Part shown: piece by piece, positions 28,192-38,016 of the stretch
How positions within the stretch are numbered: position 1 is the stretch's first letter
Layout: each line of letters starts with the position of its first letter
Source: JACCXG01 sp963836735
Lineage (GTDB): Bacteria > Acidobacteriota > Vicinamibacteria > Vicinamibacterales > 2-12-FULL-66-21
Assembly: GCA_963836735.1 (NCBI GenBank)
Contig: CAWIKP010000018.1
Coordinates: forward strand, 372,001-436,000
Direction of reading: 5' to 3'
Length of the DNA: 64,000 bases
Notes under the pieces: generated by a model
The model's input: the letters and a program-made list of their open reading frames with translations, nothing else
Databases searched by the model: none
Told to the model about the DNA's origin: nothing
Program-made: the position numbers and the translations under genes

Positions 28192-29890
28192 AGGCGTACA
28201 CCGTCGTATTGCCGATGGTCGCGAGCGGCGCCAGCGCCTCCACCCCGCGCTGACCGGTGCCGCTGAACCGCCGAAGGAATGCTTGATCCTCTCCGGCATC
28301 GACGACCAGGAAGGGATCGTAGCCGGCGTTGCGCATCGACGTGAGCGCGCGATCGAGTGACGCCCGATCGAGCAGATCCCAGCGCAAGGTCGGACGATGG
28401 GAGTAGTACCGGAGGCTGCCGCTGTGTTGCGCCGCGAGCACGAACGCAGACGCTGGCAGCCGGTCCCGCACGAACAACCCGACCCGGGGATACTTGCGCT
28501 CGCCTTCCCACATGCGAAACACGCCGAGCGCCGACGCCATGGAGAGCGACCAGACCGCGATCGCGAGGATCAACGCGGCTGCGGCGCCGAGCGGCATCGA
28601 CGGGATCCATCGGCGCGCCGCCGACAGCATCACGCCCGCCGCGAAGACCAGGATGAACGGGAGCGCCGGGAGCAGGAAGCGCGTGTACGACCATTCGTCG
28701 GGGCGGAAGTAGACATACGGCAGGTAGGCCGCTATCACTGCGGCAGCAAATCCGTAGCCGATCCAGCCAAATAGCCGCGCTCGCGCGCTGGCGCGGCGGA
28801 ACCAGAGTGGCGCACCCACCCAGAGCCAGAGGAACGGCGAATGCGCCATCGTCAGCCAGCGTGGGTATCGTGAGAGGTTGGGGCGGATGTTGGTGAGCCC
28901 GAAGAGATCGTGGAACGACCCGTATCCCGAACCGAGCGGAGATCCGTATCTCGCGTTCTGGATATATCCGAGTATGAGGATCCCCGGCAGCATGCAGGCC
29001 GCGCAGACGAGCATGCGAACCAGCGGTCGTCGGCGTGATTCCGCCGCTTGCGCTGTTGCGCAGGTGACGATGACGAACAGCACCAGCGGTGCGAGGTTCG
29101 GTCGAATCATGACCGCGAGGGACGCAACGAGCCCCGCGAGTGCCGAGGCCGCCGGAGACGGCCGGCGTGCCAGTAACAGCGCGGCCAGCCATGCGGCGGT
29201 AACCGGCACGTCGCTCATGGGCTGCATCGACTGAAGCAGGAACGTCGCGCTGACCGACAACAGCACGGCCCCAAGGATGCCGGCCTGTTCGTCTTCCAGT
29301 TCGCGTCCGAGCCGAAGGCAGCACCAGAGGGTGAAGACCGCGCACAGCGGAACGACCAGGAAGACGGCGTATGAATGGATCCGGGTGAGCGGCGCCATCA
29401 ACAACGGAAGCCCGGGAGGATAGACCGGCACCAGCTCGCCGGGACGCGGGCCGTGCGTGAAGGCAAGCGGGGTGAGCGTGACGGCGATGTCCGGCCAGTC
29501 GAACGCCGGATGGGACGGCATCGTGTCGGTCAACCGTCCGTGCGCGAGGAGCTCGGCCTGGCTGATATATCCGAAGGAGTCCGCACCGCCCGCGGCGTAG
29601 GTCCCGAACGCGAACGCTGCGACGGCTCCCCAGAGCAGGGTCAGCGCCGGCAGCGCTCTGAACAACCGCGCGGAAACACCGGCAAACAGGTGACGGACGA
29701 AGAACAGCCCCGCTCCCAGCAGCGCGATGGCGACGGTCGCCGGGCGCTCCCAGGAACGGGAACGCACCGCGACACCAGCGATACGCGTGTCGATTCCGCC
29801 GGTGAGGCCCACGAAGACGGCAAAGAGCGCCGCGATCAGGCCGAGAAACAGCAGCGTCGCAGCGCGCCGCTCCACCGTCAGCGGTCCCAT
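28184..29890 (-). CDS. Polytopic membrane glycosyltransferase-like protein (GT39/ArnT-type fold)
   Basis: Intact, 568 residues with about eleven hydrophobic spans. A conserved luminal segment near the start, AAGGADSFGYISQAELLAHG, has the acidic residue expected for polyprenyl-phosphate-dependent glycosyltransferases of the ArnT/PMT superfamily; VPVYPPGLPLLMAPL and MSDVPVTAAWLAALLLARR are also usual. The C-terminal 100 residues are soluble. It probably transfers a sugar from a lipid carrier to a periplasmic acceptor; donor and acceptor are unknown. No operon partner on its strand. Confidence 0.7.
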   Translation of the reverse strand: MGPLTVERRAATLLFLGLIAALFAVFVGLTGGIDTRIAGVAVRSRSWERPATVAIALLGAGLFFVRHLFAGVSARLFRALPALTLLWGAVAAFAFGTYAAGGADSFGYISQAELLAHGRLTDTMPSHPAFDWPDIAVTLTPLAFTHGPRPGELVPVYPPGLPLLMAPLTRIHSYAVFLVVPLCAVFTLWCCLRLGRELEDEQAGILGAVLLSVSATFLLQSMQPMSDVPVTAAWLAALLLARRPSPAASALAGLVASLAVMIRPNLAPLVLFVIVTCATAQAAESRRRPLVRMLVCAACMLPGILILGYIQNARYGSPLGSGYGSFHDLFGLTNIRPNLSRYPRWLTMAHSPFLWLWVGAPLWFRRASARARLFGWIGYGFAAAVIAAYLPYVYFRPDEWSYTRFLLPALPFILVFAAGVMLSAARRWIPSMPLGAAAALILAIAVWSLSMASALGVFRMWEGERKYPRVGLFVRDRLPASAFVLAAQHSGSLRYYSHRPTLRWDLLDRASLDRALTSMRNAGYDPFLVVDAGEDQAFLRRFSGTGQRGVEALAPLATIGNTTVYAFR

Positions 29891-29980
29891 ACCCGGTCCC
29901 GGGCAGGCCCTGCCCTTTGCGATATCAACTCGTGTTTACGCCCCCGTCCCCCCAACAGCGGGTCTAATATTGAACCCTTC

Positions 29981-32629
29981 ATGGTGCTCCGGGCCCTCCT
30001 CCTCATCGCGATGCTGGGCCCGGCGTTGGCTGCCGCCCAGCCGAGGAGCAGCGACGCCGCGGCGGCGGCCGTGGAGCAGCTCGAAGCTGCCGCAGCCACC
30101 GGGAAACCGGACGCGATCCTAGCCCTTGGTGTCAGCCCGGACGCTCCGGGTCTGCGGTTCTTTGCGTCGCTCGCCAGTCCTGCACCCACGCGGGTCATTA
30201 TCAAGGAACGCGACCGCGCCGCCCTCGAGCCTGCGGGAGAGCGGCTGCTGATCGAAGTCTTCAGCGAGTACGGCCGCGAGTCCACGATCACCACCTGGCG
30301 CCTGGATCTGGTACCCGGCACGGCGCCGGCGCCCGCGCGCCAGATTGCCGAAGTGGAGCAGCTCACCACCGTCAGCGGCCTCTACAAGCTCGGGCTCAAT
30401 CCCGCGAAACAGTTCGACATCCACAACCTCATCGTCACCGCCACCGACATGACGCTGGAGATCGCGTCCGGTTCGGCTTTCGTGGCGGAGACCGTGGAGG
30501 GCACGACGGCGATCGTGCTGCTCGGCCGGGGCCGCATGCGCTTTGCGCCGTCGGACCCCGCCGAACGAACCCAGGTCCGCATCTTCAGCGGTGAGCCCCA
30601 GCTCACCACCGACTTCGACGCCGCGTTCATCCGGGTCCGGCCCTCGGAATTCGACGACCTGTTCGCCACGGCGTCGCTCGCCCCGCGAGCGGTCTCCGGC
30701 GGCGATCTCCGCCGCGCGTCCGAGGTATTCGAGGAGTACATCGGTCAGACCTTCAACATCGATCTGCGCGACTTGAGCCGTGAACGCTGGTCGCTGATTC
30801 CGACGTCGGGTGATCTGATTGCAGAAGTCCGGACCCGCCGGCTCGGCAGCCTCACCTACGCGCGCTCGACGAAGGATGCCGAGGATATCTCGCTCTTCGA
30901 TCGCAAGCGGCGCCGCAACATCGCGGTCTACGCCTCGCAACAGAAGCTCGGCATCCGCGGACGGTTCTACGGCGAAGACGAGCTCGTCGAGTACGACATT
31001 CTCCGCTACGACCTCGACGTCGCCTTCAGCCCCGACCGAATGTGGGTGGAGGGCACGGCCCGGCTCAGGATCAGGGTCCGCTCGCTCGCGCTGTCGTCGA
31101 TGACGGTGCGGCTGGCAGAAGCGCTCGCGGTGCGCAGCGTGGCGACCGACGAACAAGGACGGCTCCTGTATCTGCGCGTGATCGGACAGAACAGCGTCAT
31201 CGTCAATTTTCCCACCGCGATCCGGCGCAACACCGAGATCTCGCTCTACATGACCTACGGCGGACGGCTCGAACCGCAGCAGATCGACCGGGAAGGGATC
31301 GTTCTCGACCAGCAGGGGAACGTGCAGCAGGAGGACGTCTACATCCCGGTCGAGCCGCAGTACGTCTACAGCAACAGGAACTACTGGTATCCGCAGAGCA
31401 CCGTCACCGACTACGCCACCAGCAGCCTCCGCATCTCGGTTCCGGCGGAGTTCGACGTCGTCGCGAGCGGGACCGAAGCGGCGCCGCCCGCGCCCGCGCC
31501 AGGCGCCGTCCCGCCCGGCCAGCGCGCCAGGAAGCAGTATGTGTTCGAAGGTCCTCGGCCAATGCGGTATCTGTCCTGCGTGATCAGCCGGTTCACCCGC
31601 GTCGCCTCCCGCGACGTGGTTTTCGCGGCCGCCGGGAACGGGGCGCCGCCCCCGCCGGTGGCGTTGAACGTTCTGGCCAATCCGCGTCAGGTCTCGCGCG
31701 GCCGCGGGATGATCGACCGCGTCGCCGCCCTTCTCGAGTTCTACGGCGGCCTGATCGGAGACGCGCCGTATCCGAGCTTCACGCTCGCGCTCACCGAGAA
31801 CGACCTGCCCGGCGGACACAGTCCCGCCTATTTCGCGATCCTGAATCAGCCGCTGCCGCTCTCGCCGCTGGTGTGGCGCAACGATCCCGTGGCCTTCGAG
31901 GGCTACCCGCCGTACTTCCTGGCGCACGAAGTCGCGCATCAGTGGTGGGGACAGGCCGTCGGCTGGAAGAACTACCACGAGCAGTGGCTGAGCGAGGGGT
32001 TCGCGCAGTATTTTGCCGCGTTGTACGCCGCGCACGATCGCGGGGACGACGTGTTCAGGGGAATGCTGCGGCAGATGCGGCGCTGGGCGATCGATCAATC
32101 CGACCAGGGCCCGGTCTATCTCGGCTACCGGCTCGGGCACATCAAGGGCGAAGGGCGGGTGTTCCGGGCGCTGGTCTACAACAAGGGCGCGATGGTGCTC
32201 CACATGTTGCGCCGACTGGTCGGCGACGACAAGTTCTTCGAAGGCCTCCGCCAGTTCTACGGCACGTGGAAGTTCCGCAAGGCGGGCACCGACGACTTCC
32301 GCCGCGTGATGGAGAAGGTCTCGGGGCAGCGATCTCGCCAGCGTTTTTCGACGGCTGGATCTACGGTTCGGCGGTCCCGGAGATCGGATTCAGCTCGACG
32401 CTCACCTCGGGCGAGGCGCGGATCCGGTTCGAGCATCGTGGCAACGGTGATCCCGACGCCGGTCACGGTTTCGATCCTCTATGCGGACGGGTCGCTCGAG
32501 GACGTCATGGTCCCGGTGAGCGAGCGGGTCGTCGAACGGACCCTGCCCCTGAAGGGCCCGGTGCGATCGATCGAGGCTAATCGGGATTATGCAGCGGTGG
32601 CGGAGATCGGAAGTAGACGGATCCGCTAG
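29981..32629 (+). CDS. M1-family aminopeptidase with a long N-terminal extension
   Basis: About 880 residues. The signal peptide is RALLLIAMLGPALAAA. The first 350 residues are an extra domain of unknown role; the M1 core starts near YDILRYDLDVAFSPDRMWVE. The gluzincin motif HExxHx18E is FLAHEVAHQWWGQAVGWKN with E in WLSEGFAQYFA, and the substrate-binding exopeptidase loop aligns with LPGGHSPAYFAIL. Two compensating frame shifts near 32330 and 32440 affect about 40 residues; the intervening sequence reads ISPAFFDGWIYGSAVPEIGF in the second frame. The stop TAG lies inside the intergenic repeat at 32626, so the repeat supplies the last codons. Confidence 0.87.
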   Translation: MVLRALLLIAMLGPALAAAQPRSSDAAAAAVEQLEAAAATGKPDAILALGVSPDAPGLRFFASLASPAPTRVIIKERDRAALEPAGERLLIEVFSEYGRESTITTWRLDLVPGTAPAPARQIAEVEQLTTVSGLYKLGLNPAKQFDIHNLIVTATDMTLEIASGSAFVAETVEGTTAIVLLGRGRMRFAPSDPAERTQVRIFSGEPQLTTDFDAAFIRVRPSEFDDLFATASLAPRAVSGGDLRRASEVFEEYIGQTFNIDLRDLSRERWSLIPTSGDLIAEVRTRRLGSLTYARSTKDAEDISLFDRKRRRNIAVYASQQKLGIRGRFYGEDELVEYDILRYDLDVAFSPDRMWVEGTARLRIRVRSLALSSMTVRLAEALAVRSVATDEQGRLLYLRVIGQNSVIVNFPTAIRRNTEISLYMTYGGRLEPQQIDREGIVLDQQGNVQQEDVYIPVEPQYVYSNRNYWYPQSTVTDYATSSLRISVPAEFDVVASGTEAAPPAPAPGAVPPGQRARKQYVFEGPRPMRYLSCVISRFTRVASRDVVFAAAGNGAPPPPVALNVLANPRQVSRGRGMIDRVAALLEFYGGLIGDAPYPSFTLALTENDLPGGHSPAYFAILNQPLPLSPLVWRNDPVAFEGYPPYFLAHEVAHQWWGQAVGWKNYHEQWLSEGFAQYFAALYAAHDRGDDVFRGMLRQMRRWAIDQSDQGPVYLGYRLGHIKGEGRVFRALVYNKGAMVLHMLRRLVGDDKFFEGLRQFYGTWKFRKAGTDDFRRVMEKVSGQRSRQRFSTAGSTVRRSRRSDSARRSPRARRGSGSSIVATVIPTPVTVSILYADGSLEDVMVPVSERVVERTLPLKGPVRSIEANRDYAAVAEIGSRRIR

Positions 32630-32653
32630 TCCGCTGGACCGCTGGTCCGCTCG
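32626..32653. repeat. Second copy of the CTAGTCCGCTG...CTGGTCCGCTCG repeat
   Basis: It matches 2677-2705 with one base missing in the spacer. It overlaps the last codon and stop (TAG) of the M1 peptidase gene and fills the gap to the convergent gene at 32693. Confidence 0.6.
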
Positions 32654-32692
32654 ACCGGTGGTTCGGGGACGGCGCGGACCGCGTCCAGCGGC

Positions 32693-33135
32693 TCAAGGCA
32701 AGTAAATCGCGGCGACTCGCGGTTCGCCATTCCGTTCGAACGGCTCGAACACCACGATGAATCGCGCGCCGGCGTACTCGTAGAAGCGCGTCAGGCGCTC
32801 GCCGAGCATGCCGCGATCGACTTCCTGGCGGCCGCTCTCGGCCGCCCGGCCGAGGTTGGCCGCGACCGCCGCGGCGGTCTGGCCGACGCGGATCTCCTTG
32901 CCGTCGAGAAATGGCAGCACCGGCACCGACACGGCGCGTGCCGGCACCGCGGCCGGCATGCGACGCGCACCAGCGGGCGCGCGGCAGGGGTCTCCGCGAG
33001 GACTCTGGCCGGCCCGCGCAGCTCGCGCACGACGAGCGAGGCGACGGCGACCGTCGCGAACAGGAATGCCGCCGCAATCATCCATTCGACGAGGGGCGCT
33101 AACCGAAGGCGACCGGGAACTCGAACCGCGTCCAT
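32693..33135 (-). CDS. Small membrane-anchored protein of unknown function
   Basis: About 147 residues once a frame shift near 32960 is bridged. ATG 33135 follows an AGGGAGG ribosome-binding site. One membrane span lies at about residues 17-38 (VEWMIAAAFLFATVAVASLVV). After a variable Ala/Pro/Arg part comes a conserved-looking globular end: VPVLPFLDGKEIRVGQTAAA, GMLGERLTRFYEYAG and ARFIVVFEPFERNGEPRV. I do not recognise the family. It is convergent with the M1 peptidase. Confidence 0.6.
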
Positions 33136-33291
33136 GATGGCCTCCCTTGCTGGGATTAGGTTGGCCGAAGCGGAGGCGATCACTCTAGATCACTTCAGCC
33201 GCCAATGCCACCCGCCTCCGCCGCCCCTCGCAACAGGCGGGCGCCGTCGCCCCCGGAGGGGGGCGGAGGCGATGATATGATTGAAGGGCTT

Positions 33292-35090
33292 ATGGATACC
33301 GTCACGCTGACGATTGACGGGCAAGCCGGTCACCGTGCCCAAGAGGCAGAACGGTCCTGCAGGCCGCGATCGAGAGCGGCATCAAGATCCCGTACTACTG
33401 CTATCACCCCGGCCTCGGCATCGACGGCTCCTGCCGCGTCTGCATCGTCAAGATCGAGAAGATGCCGAAGCTGCAGACGTCCTGCTCGACGCCGGTCGCC
33501 GAGGGCATGGTCGTGTCGACGCAGACGCCCGACGTGGTCGAGGCGCGCGCCAGCGTGTTCGAGTTCCTGCTGATCAACCATCCGCTCGACTGCCCGGTCT
33601 GCGACAAGGGCGGCGAGTGTCCGCTGCAGGATTTCTCCTACAGCTTCGGGCCGAACGAGAGCCGGATGGAGTTTCCGCGGCGGGTGTTCGACGGCGAGGG
33701 CGTGCGGGCCGACGTCGACTTCGGGCCGACGCTGATGCTGAACCGCAACCGCTGCATCCTCTGCACGCGGTGCGTGCGGTTCATGCGCGAGATCGACACC
33801 GACGCGCAGATCAACATCGTCGATCGCGGGTACGGCAGCGAGATCGCGACGTTCCAGGAGCAGGGCGTCCACTCGCTGCTGTCCGGCAACCTGATGGACG
33901 TCTGCCCGGTCGGCGCGATCACCACGCGCGACTACCGCTTCAAGTCGCGGCCCTGGGACAATCCCGAAGCGGTCGACACGATCTGCACGCTCTGCGAGAA
34001 GGGCTGCAACACGACGGCGTGGCTCAAGGCCAAGCCGGAGTGGGCCAAGGGCGCGCAGCTGATCCGCATGACGCCGCGGTTCAATCCCGACGTCAACAGC
34101 TACTGGATGTGCGACATCGGCCGCTTCGACTATCGCTGGATCGAAGGCGACGACGCGCCTGCAGCGTCCGCTGGTGCGCACCGAGGCCGGCACGCTCGAG
34201 CCGACCGACTGGCGGAATGCGGTGACGAAAGTGGCCGATCGCGTCACCGCGGCGGGCGGCGCGGCGGCGCTCCGATTCTTCGTGTCGGCGCACGCCTCGC
34301 TCGAGGAGCTCGCGTTGATCGGCCGGTTGGGCGGCGCGCTCGGCGTGCCCGAAGAGGGCGTCGCGGTCTCGTGGCGCCGGCGGGAGAAACCGCAGCCGCC
34401 CAACGTCAAGTTCACGATTCCCGCCGACGATGCGCCGAACGTCCTCGGCGCGATCGACCTCGGGTTCCCGGTGAGGCGCACCGCGTCGGGCGAGCCCGAT
34501 CTCTCCGCCTTCCGCAAACAGGTCGAGGCGGGAGCGGTCAAGGCGCTGTACGTGTTCGATCCGGGCCCGGAGGGGTCCATCGGCGACGTCTCCTGGATCA
34601 TCGAGGCGCGCAAGTCCGGAAAGCTGCCACATCTGATCGTTCAGGGCGTGCTGATGACGCGATCTCGCCAAGGCGGCGGACGTCGTGCTGCCCGGCGCCG
34701 CGTGGGTCGAGAAGGATGCATCGTACGTGAACCAGGCAGGGCCGCCTGCAGGGCGCCGCGCGCGCGATCGCTCCCCCGGGCGAAGCGATGGAAGACTGGC
34801 AGATCTTCGTCAACGTCGGGGTCGCGCTCGGCGCGCCCGTCACCTACGCGTCGAGCCAGGAGATCCGGGCGGACATCGCTGCGGCGCTGCCGCACAACGA
34901 ACGCTATGCGGGCCTCACCGGCCTGGCCTTCGCGCGCCCGGTGTCGGCGCGAACCTGGCTGCAGGCGTCGAACCCCTCCGAACGCTGGAAGTGGGACTTC
35001 ATGTTCCAGGATCTGCCGCCCGTGAAGTTCGAAGGACGGCCGGGCATTCCGGTCTCGATGACGGGGATTCGGCTCACTGAAGTGAAGTGA
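33292..35090 (+). CDS. nuoG: NuoG-like iron-sulfur protein (NADH:quinone oxidoreductase subunit G family)
   Basis: About 600 residues. N-terminal [2Fe-2S] ferredoxin-like domain (IPYYCYHPGLGIDGSCRVC, TSCSTPV). The His-Cys3 [4Fe-4S] motif is HPLDCPVCDKGGECPLQD. Cluster-binding CILCTRCVRF and LMDVCPVGAI come next, then the molybdopterin-oxidoreductase-type TICTLCEKGCN at the start of a divergent large domain. At least four frame shifts (33320-33360, 34160, 34660, 34735) interrupt it. It is shorter than typical NuoG (about 900) and the usual nuoE/F/H neighbours are absent, so it may serve another soluble NAD-linked complex or be a displaced complex I subunit. Start ATG 33292; an in-frame ATG at 33277 is possible. 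Confidence 0.85.
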
Positions 35091-35105
35091 TCTCTACGCT
35101 TCCAG

Positions 35106-35769
35106 CTACCCACCCCTCAAATTCAACGCATCCACCACCGCCGTGTGATTGCGCGCCGCGGCGCGCGACATCGGCGTCTTGTCCTCGGCATCGACGGCGT
35201 GCGGATCGGCGCCTCGGGCCAGGAGCGCCTCGACCACCGGCGAGCTGCCCGTTTTCTGCGGCGATGTGCAGCGGCGTGTGCCTGCCGGCATCGACCGCGT
35301 TGACGTCGGCGCCGCGCGCGATCAGGAACACCGACACGTCCTCGTGCTGGCCCGCCGCCGCGGCGTGCAGCGGCGTGTTCGCGAGCGGATTCCGCGACAC
35401 AGCCGCGAGCATGGCGCCGGCTTCGAGCAGACGCGTGGCCGCGTCGAGCCGGCCGAAGAACGCCGCCAGGTGAAGCGCCGTCCACCCGTCGTAGGCATAG
35501 GCGGTGACGGCCTCCGCATCCGCCAACGCACGCTCCAGCTGGTTGCTGCGGCCGAGGGCCGCGGCCGCGAAGACGTCGAGGGATTCCCCTGCCGCGATCT
35601 GCGCATCCGCAATCTCGTTCGCGAGATCGCGATGGCCGTTGTAGAGCGCGGTCATCAACGCCGACTCGCCAGCCGCCGTCCGCACGGCTGCCGACGAGGG
35701 ACTGGCCTGCAGAATCTGCCGCACCCGGGCCGCGTCACCCGCCTTCGCCGCATCGATCAGCTCGCTCAC
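35106..35769 (-). CDS. Ankyrin-repeat protein
   Basis: About 221 residues of tandem 33-residue ankyrin repeats: ELIDAAKAGDAARVRQIL, GESALMTALYNGHRDLANEI, DGWTALHLAAFFGRLDAATR, ANTPLHAAAAGQHEDVSVFL, HTPLHIAAENGQ and, after a frame shift near 35245, PVVEALLARGADPHAVDA and TPMSRAAARNHTAVVDAL. No signal peptide, so it is probably cytoplasmic. The GTG at 35769 gives a sensible N-terminal cap. It ends 16 bases after the NuoG stop (convergent) and starts 14 bases after the lipid kinase stop. A general protein-binding module; partner unknown. Confidence 0.8.
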
Positions 35770-35782
35770 GTGAGTCTCCCGG

Positions 35783-36667
35783 TCAAATCCTGATCCACAG
35801 TGCCCGCGGCCGGATCCCGATCTCGATCGCGTCGTCGGCAATTCCGGGCTCGCCGTCGACGTGGTACTCGATCGGCCCGTTGGTGCGGACGACGGCCCGG
35901 CGGATCTGCCGTGACGTTACGCGCGGGGCCCGGTGAGGCGTGCCTTTCGCCAGATGTCGGGCGTGCCAGAAACGCGCCAGGACGGATCGTTCCTCGACCA
36001 CTGTCACATCGAGGAGACCATCGTCGAGCTCGGCGCGCGCGCAGAGCTTGATGCCGTTGCCGTACTCCCCGCCATTCGCGAAGGCGATCAACAGCGCGCG
36101 GACGGGTCTCGCGTCGCCGTCGAGCTCGAGCTCGTAGTCCCGGGAAACGTATCGGCAGCCTTCACGGACGCCGATCAGGACGTAGGGCCAGCGGCCGCGC
36201 GCGCCGCGCCCGCGGGTGTTGAACCGCGCCGCGATCCGCGCATCGACGCCGATCCCGGCGATGTTGAAGAACGGCCGTGCGCCGAGCATTCCGGCGTCGA
36301 TTGCGCGCGGCGTGCCATCGATCGCCCTGTCGACCGCGATTCGGGGATCGATGGAACAGCTGAGCGCAGCGGCGAGGCCGTTGCCCGAGCCGGCGGGGAT
36401 CAGGCCGAGCGCGGCGCTCGTGCCCAACAGCGCCGTTCCGACTTCGTTGACGGTGCCGTCGCCGCCCCACACGATCACGAGATCCGCGCGATCGCTGATC
36501 GCGGCCCGCGCCAGCTCGCGTGCGTGTCCGCCGCGCTCGGTGAATTGAATCCGTCCGTCGAGCCCGCGGCGGTCGAACGCTTCAGCGATCAGGGCGCGCC
36601 TCTGTTCCGCGACCCGCGCATCCGCGCCGGCGCCCGAAATGGGGTTGATGATCGCAACGACCTTCAC
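35783..36667 (-). CDS. Diacylglycerol/sphingosine kinase-like lipid kinase
   Basis: Intact, 294 residues. DAGK catalytic motifs: VVAIINPISGAGADARV at the N-terminus, the nucleotide loop VIVWGGDGTVNEVGTALLG and LGLIPAGSGNGLAAALS, then FFNIAGIGVDARIAARF and the C-terminal beta domain ending HVDGEPGIADDAIEIGIRP. Members phosphorylate diacylglycerol or related lipids (YegS/DgkB-type). It starts with GTG 36667 and diverges from the GAF-like gene; a shared CTATAG lies in the 47-base gap and could give both -10 boxes. Confidence 0.88.
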   Translation of the reverse strand: MKVVAIINPISGAGADARVAEQRRALIAEAFDRRGLDGRIQFTERGGHARELARAAISDRADLVIVWGGDGTVNEVGTALLGTSAALGLIPAGSGNGLAAALSCSIDPRIAVDRAIDGTPRAIDAGMLGARPFFNIAGIGVDARIAARFNTRGRGARGRWPYVLIGVREGCRYVSRDYELELDGDARPVRALLIAFANGGEYGNGIKLCARAELDDGLLDVTVVEERSVLARFWHARHLAKGTPHRAPRVTSRQIRRAVVRTNGPIEYHVDGEPGIADDAIEIGIRPRALWIRI

Positions 36668-36714
36668 GATTCACTGCTATAGTAGCCGTGCATCATGAGG
36701 CTCGGGAGACCTTC

Positions 36715-38016
36715 GTGAAGAGTCGCGCCCTTCGGTTCGCGCTGCACGCGATGTTCGTGGTGCTCCTGGTCGCGGCCGCCTATGTGGTGTGGCAGAAGGA
36801 ATCGGAAGGTCTCGGGGCAGCAAACGCGTCCCACGCATTCGACGAACGCGCCCGCGTCGTCGCCCGATCGTTTCTCGAAATCAAGAGCGCGCAGCCGGGA
36901 TACGTCGCCGCCGGGCAGGGGGACGACTACTGGGTGTCGCGGGTCGACGCCCTCGTCTCCGGCGCAGGCGAAGGTCTTGCCGCGCTCAAGCCGCTTGCCC
37001 GTGTGCCGCAGTCGCAATCGGAGATCGACGCCGCCGTGGCGGATCTCGAGGACTTCGAACAGATGGATCGGCGGGCGCGTGAATACGTCCGCGGCGGTCA
37101 GCGGCTGCTCGCGTCGGATCTGGTCTTCTCGGACGGCATCGAGAAGATGGACGCGGCGGTCGCCGCGATAGAACGCGCCCGGCTGGCGGAAAGCACCGCT
37201 ACCCAGGAAACGATCGCGGCGCGGCGCCGCGAGGAGCTGCTCACTGCCGGTGGCGTCGCCGCGCTCGCGGTCCTGATCATGTTCGTTCTCACCCCGTTGC
37301 CGAAGGGCGAGCCTTCTGAGACACCGGCGGCGGCAGGGGGGACGCTTTCGATTGCTCCGGCCCGCACGCCGGCAAAACCCGGGGCGCCTGCCGCAGGGGT
37401 CGATCCGGCACCGGCACGCACGATCGCCCCTGCGCCGATGACTTCGACGGCGCCCAAGCCCACCACTCCGGTCGTCGATCTTCCTGGTATCGCCGCGCTG
37501 TGCAGCGATCTGACCCGCGTGACCGACCCGCGTGCGCTGCCCGGCGCCCTGGAGCGCGCGGCGTCGTTGCTCAATGCTTCAGGACTGGTGATCTGGATTG
37601 CGGACCCCGATGGCCGCGAGCTCACCCCCGTAATTGCGCACGGCTATCCCCAGCAGCTGGTGACGCGGCTCGGGACCATACCGCGTGACGCCGAAAACGC
37701 GACGGCGGCAGCGTTTCGCACCGGCCTCGTCCAGATCGTCAAGGCTGACAAGGTCTCTCACGGTGCTATCGCCGCGCCGCTGCTGTCGCCGTCAGGGCCG
37801 CTCGGCGTCATGGCCGCAGAGCTGCTGCAGGACGGCGAACGGCGTGATGCAACGAGGGCGGCCGTCACTATCGTGGCTGCCCAGCTCTCCACGCTCGTGG
37901 GGCCACCCTCGGCCCGCAGCCAGGGCAACTCCGAGGCACGGTTCGGGCCTGACTTCCGCCCTACAGGATCGTCCTGTAGGTTCTCCGGCGGGCAGGACTT
38001 TCGGCCTTGCCTTTGA
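36715..38016 (+). CDS. Membrane protein with a C-terminal GAF-like sensory domain
   Basis: About 433 residues. GTG 36715 is chosen for the GGGAG six bases upstream; an in-frame GTG at 36688 is an alternative. A membrane span (ALHAMFVVLLVAAAYVVW) is followed by a helical extracytoplasmic part (to about residue 175), a second span (AGGVAALAVLIMFVLTPL), a Pro/Ala/Thr linker of 65 residues and a GAF-like domain (ITGVADL-like helix LPGALERAASLLNASGLVIW, then GAIAAPLLSPSGPLGVMAAE). No kinase or cyclase follows, so signalling output must be through a partner. Its 3' end overlaps the convergent PDZ gene by 56 bases. Confidence 0.65.
   Translation: MKSRALRFALHAMFVVLLVAAAYVVWQKESEGLGAANASHAFDERARVVARSFLEIKSAQPGYVAAGQGDDYWVSRVDALVSGAGEGLAALKPLARVPQSQSEIDAAVADLEDFEQMDRRAREYVRGGQRLLASDLVFSDGIEKMDAAVAAIERARLAESTATQETIAARRREELLTAGGVAALAVLIMFVLTPLPKGEPSETPAAAGGTLSIAPARTPAKPGAPAAGVDPAPARTIAPAPMTSTAPKPTTPVVDLPGIAALCSDLTRVTDPRALPGALERAASLLNASGLVIWIADPDGRELTPVIAHGYPQQLVTRLGTIPRDAENATAAAFRTGLVQIVKADKVSHGAIAAPLLSPSGPLGVMAAELLQDGERRDATRAAVTIVAAQLSTLVGPPSARSQGNSEARFGPDFRPTGSSCRFSGGQDFRPCL
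37960..37980. repeat. 21-base palindrome at the overlap of convergent genes
   Basis: CCTACAGGA-TCG-TCCTGTAGG, a perfect nine-base stem, lies within both reading frames where the GAF-like and PDZ genes overlap, and includes the PDZ stop (TAG). It could be a bidirectional terminator or processing hairpin, though no T-run follows. Confidence 0.55.

Noticed and set aside
29375..29980. In-frame N-terminal extension of the M1 peptidase by about 200 codons
   Set aside because: It would be antisense to the glycosyltransferase gene; the ATG at 29981 gives a proper signal peptide.
30119..32203. A 694-codon minus-strand open frame
   Set aside because: Antisense to the M1 peptidase with no recognisable domain.
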